Assembly (NCBI GenBank): GCA_035315125.1 | Contig: DATFYI010000152.1 | Span: 1-23,305, forward strand | From: DATFYI01 sp035315125 | Lineage (GTDB): Bacteria > Chloroflexota > Anaerolineae > Anaerolineales > Anaerolineaceae | Direction: 5' to 3' | DNA: 23,305 nucleotides | Part shown: piece after piece, positions 22,053 to 23,305 of the stretch | How the letters are laid out: each line of letters begins with the position of its first letter | How positions within the stretch are numbered: position 1 is the stretch's first letter | Made by a program: the position numbers and the translations under genes | The notes under the pieces: model-generated | Databases searched by the model: none | What the model saw: only the letters and a program-made list of their open reading frames with translations | Told to the model about the DNA's origin: nothing

Positions 22053-23069
22053 ATGAAGTTTTTAATCACCGGCGGGGCCGGGTACATCGGCAGTACGATT
22101 TGTTCTGCTTTGAAGGATGTAGGGCATACTCCAATTATCCTTGATTCGCTCGTTACAGGGCGGATTGAATTTACCAGAGGTCACATCTTTTATCAGGCAG
22201 ATATTGCGGATGTATCCGCATTAGAAACCATCTTCCGCGAACATCCTGATATCCAGGCAACGATCCATTGTGCGGCCTTAATCGTGGTACCCGAATCAGT
22301 CGAAGACCCTTATCATTATTATCGCGAGAACGTGTCGAAATCGATCGAATTATTTCGCAACCTCAATCGCCTGGGATGCAAACGAGTTTTGTTTAGCTCA
22401 TCTGCCTCAATCTACGATGTGGTGCCGGGATTTATGGTGACTGAAGCAGCTCCGATTAAACCCAACAGCCCATATGCTCGCACCAAATTTATGATGGAAA
22501 TGATACTGAAGGATTTTTGTTATGCTTACGATATGAAAGGGATTGCCCTGCGGTATTTCAATCCAATTGGAGCGGATCCCAGAATGCGTTCCGGCATTCA
22601 TGTCGATCAACCCTCGCACGTCCTGGGCAAATTGGTTGATGTCGCGCTTGGCAAGCTGCCAGAATTTCAGATCACAGGAACAGACTGGCCAACTCGGGAT
22701 GGCACAGGTATCCGAGATTATATTCACGTCTGGGATCTGGCCCAGGCCCATGTCCTGGCGGTTCAGGATTTCGATGGCGTATTTGCCCGGTCTGCTAATC
22801 CCGATGATCCGTATCAAATCATCAACCTCGGAACGGGTAAGGGTGTAACCGTGCTCGAGCTGATCACCGCTTTTGAAAAAGTGTGGGGTAAGCCTATTAA
22901 TAAAACCATTGCGCCGCCGCGTGCGGGGGATGTGGCCGGCGCTTATGCCAATGCCGATACTGCCCACAGCTTGCTGGGCTGGGAAGCGCGCCTGCCAATC
23001 GAACAAGGCATTGCAGATGCACTGCGTTGGGGCGAATTGCGTTCCAGTATTTTGAAATTAGCGCAATAG
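22053..23069 (+). CDS. galE: UDP-glucose 4-epimerase
   Basis: 338 residues, the usual GalE length. The Rossmann NAD site is GGAGYIG (residues 7-13). The SDR catalytic residues are Ser117 (SSSASIYD), Tyr141 and Lys145 (YARTK). Further GalE signatures are ALRYFNPIGADP, GTGIRDYIHVWDLA and INLGTGKGVTVLEL. It interconverts UDP-glucose and UDP-galactose (or the N-acetyl forms), feeding sugar donors to the preceding glycosyltransferases. AAGGAG lies 7 nt before ATG 22053, 76 bp after the GT-C-like stop, so co-transcription is likely. Confidence 0.94.
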   Translation: MKFLITGGAGYIGSTICSALKDVGHTPIILDSLVTGRIEFTRGHIFYQADIADVSALETIFREHPDIQATIHCAALIVVPESVEDPYHYYRENVSKSIELFRNLNRLGCKRVLFSSSASIYDVVPGFMVTEAAPIKPNSPYARTKFMMEMILKDFCYAYDMKGIALRYFNPIGADPRMRSGIHVDQPSHVLGKLVDVALGKLPEFQITGTDWPTRDGTGIRDYIHVWDLAQAHVLAVQDFDGVFARSANPDDPYQIINLGTGKGVTVLELITAFEKVWGKPINKTIAPPRAGDVAGAYANADTAHSLLGWEARLPIEQGIADALRWGELRSSILKLAQ

Positions 23070-23083
23070 CCGATATCACCCGA

Positions 23084-23305
23084 TCAGCGTGCTAATTCAA
23101 CAATAAAAGTTTCAATAGCCAGATCGGGCAATATGCGGCTGGATTTGATGGCGTCGTCCAATTCTAAAAGACGGTGATAGACGGTTACCAGGCGTTCCAT
23201 TGAAAAACGGGCCGCCTGTTTGATCAATTTGTCTGTTACATACGGGTGTTGGCTGAGATCATGTTGGACGGTTTCAGTTTTCCCGCCCTCGTCTAAAATC
23301 TCACG
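23084..23305 (-). CDS. holA: DNA polymerase III delta subunit, C-terminal fragment cut by the window edge
   Basis: The minus strand reads open from the window end to TGA at 23086-23084: 73 residues, the C-terminal end of the protein. The pattern HPYVTDKLIKQAARFSMERL, then HRLLELDDAIKSS, then LAIETFIVELAR is the typical last helical domain of HolA, the clamp-loader subunit that opens the beta clamp (HPYV, a small helix with RFS, then L..D..IK). The 5' part lies outside the window. Its stop is 14 bp from the galE stop (convergent). Confidence 0.85.
   Translation of the reverse strand, partial: REILDEGGKTETVQHDLSQHPYVTDKLIKQAARFSMERLVTVYHRLLELDDAIKSSRILPDLAIETFIVELAR

Noticed and set aside
22407..23006. 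199-codon open frame antisense to galE
   Set aside because: It lies wholly inside galE, whose catalytic motifs are intact; no SD and no recognisable family.

Overview
The window looks like a chromosomal stretch of a moderate-GC bacterium, most probably a Chloroflexota of class Anaerolineae. This assignment is an inference. It rests on the gene mix (DUF2089 plus DUF4097 pair, orphan AmmeMemoRadiSam-type radical SAM enzyme, GT2/GT-C/GalE set) and on several exported proteins that carry Thr/Pro/Ser-rich linkers after a signal peptide or membrane anchor. No phage, transposon, CRISPR array or integrase was found. The window reads as ordinary core and envelope chromosome with a few unusual regulatory regions.

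Layout. 1-1.9 kb: an alkyltransferase-like (ATL) gene converging on an MFS exporter. 1.9-5 kb: a leftward DUF2089 regulator/DUF4097 pair diverging from a membrane-anchored SUMF1/FGE-domain protein. Their shared 224-bp control region has recognisable promoters on both strands and three nested inverted repeats. 5-6.4 kb: a LysM + M23 peptidase. 6.4-8.9 kb: a complete Ada protein, then a leftward MarR regulator and GyrI-like protein. 9.1-10.3 kb: a radical SAM enzyme. 10.3-15 kb: a leftward run of an LCP-family lipoprotein, an EamA transporter, a DUF3052 protein and a large secreted lytic-transglycosylase-like protein. 15.0-15.6 kb: no conventional gene, but a structured transcript ending in an intrinsic terminator and carrying a 29-residue membrane ORF with a near-perfect Shine-Dalgarno. 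15.6-18.7 kb: a HicB-like/DinB fusion, tRNA-Arg(GCG), surE, a YchF-like ATPase and tRNA-Leu(CAA). 18.9-23.1 kb: a polysaccharide/lipid-glycan group (GT2, GT-C-like membrane protein, galE). The last 222 bp are the C-terminus of holA on the minus strand, cut by the window edge.

How the genes fit together. Two themes recur. One is the cell envelope: M23 peptidase, LCP lipoprotein, lytic-transglycosylase-like protein, SUMF1-domain protein, and GT2/GT-C/GalE. The other is alkylation and stress response: ATL, Ada, MarR, the GyrI-like protein and the DinB-type protein. The same inverted repeat, CAATAT-N8-ATATTG, lies at the DUF2089 promoter and just upstream of ada, so one regulator may link the two loci. 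The best candidate for something undescribed is the structured leader plus micro-ORF at about 15.1-15.6 kb.
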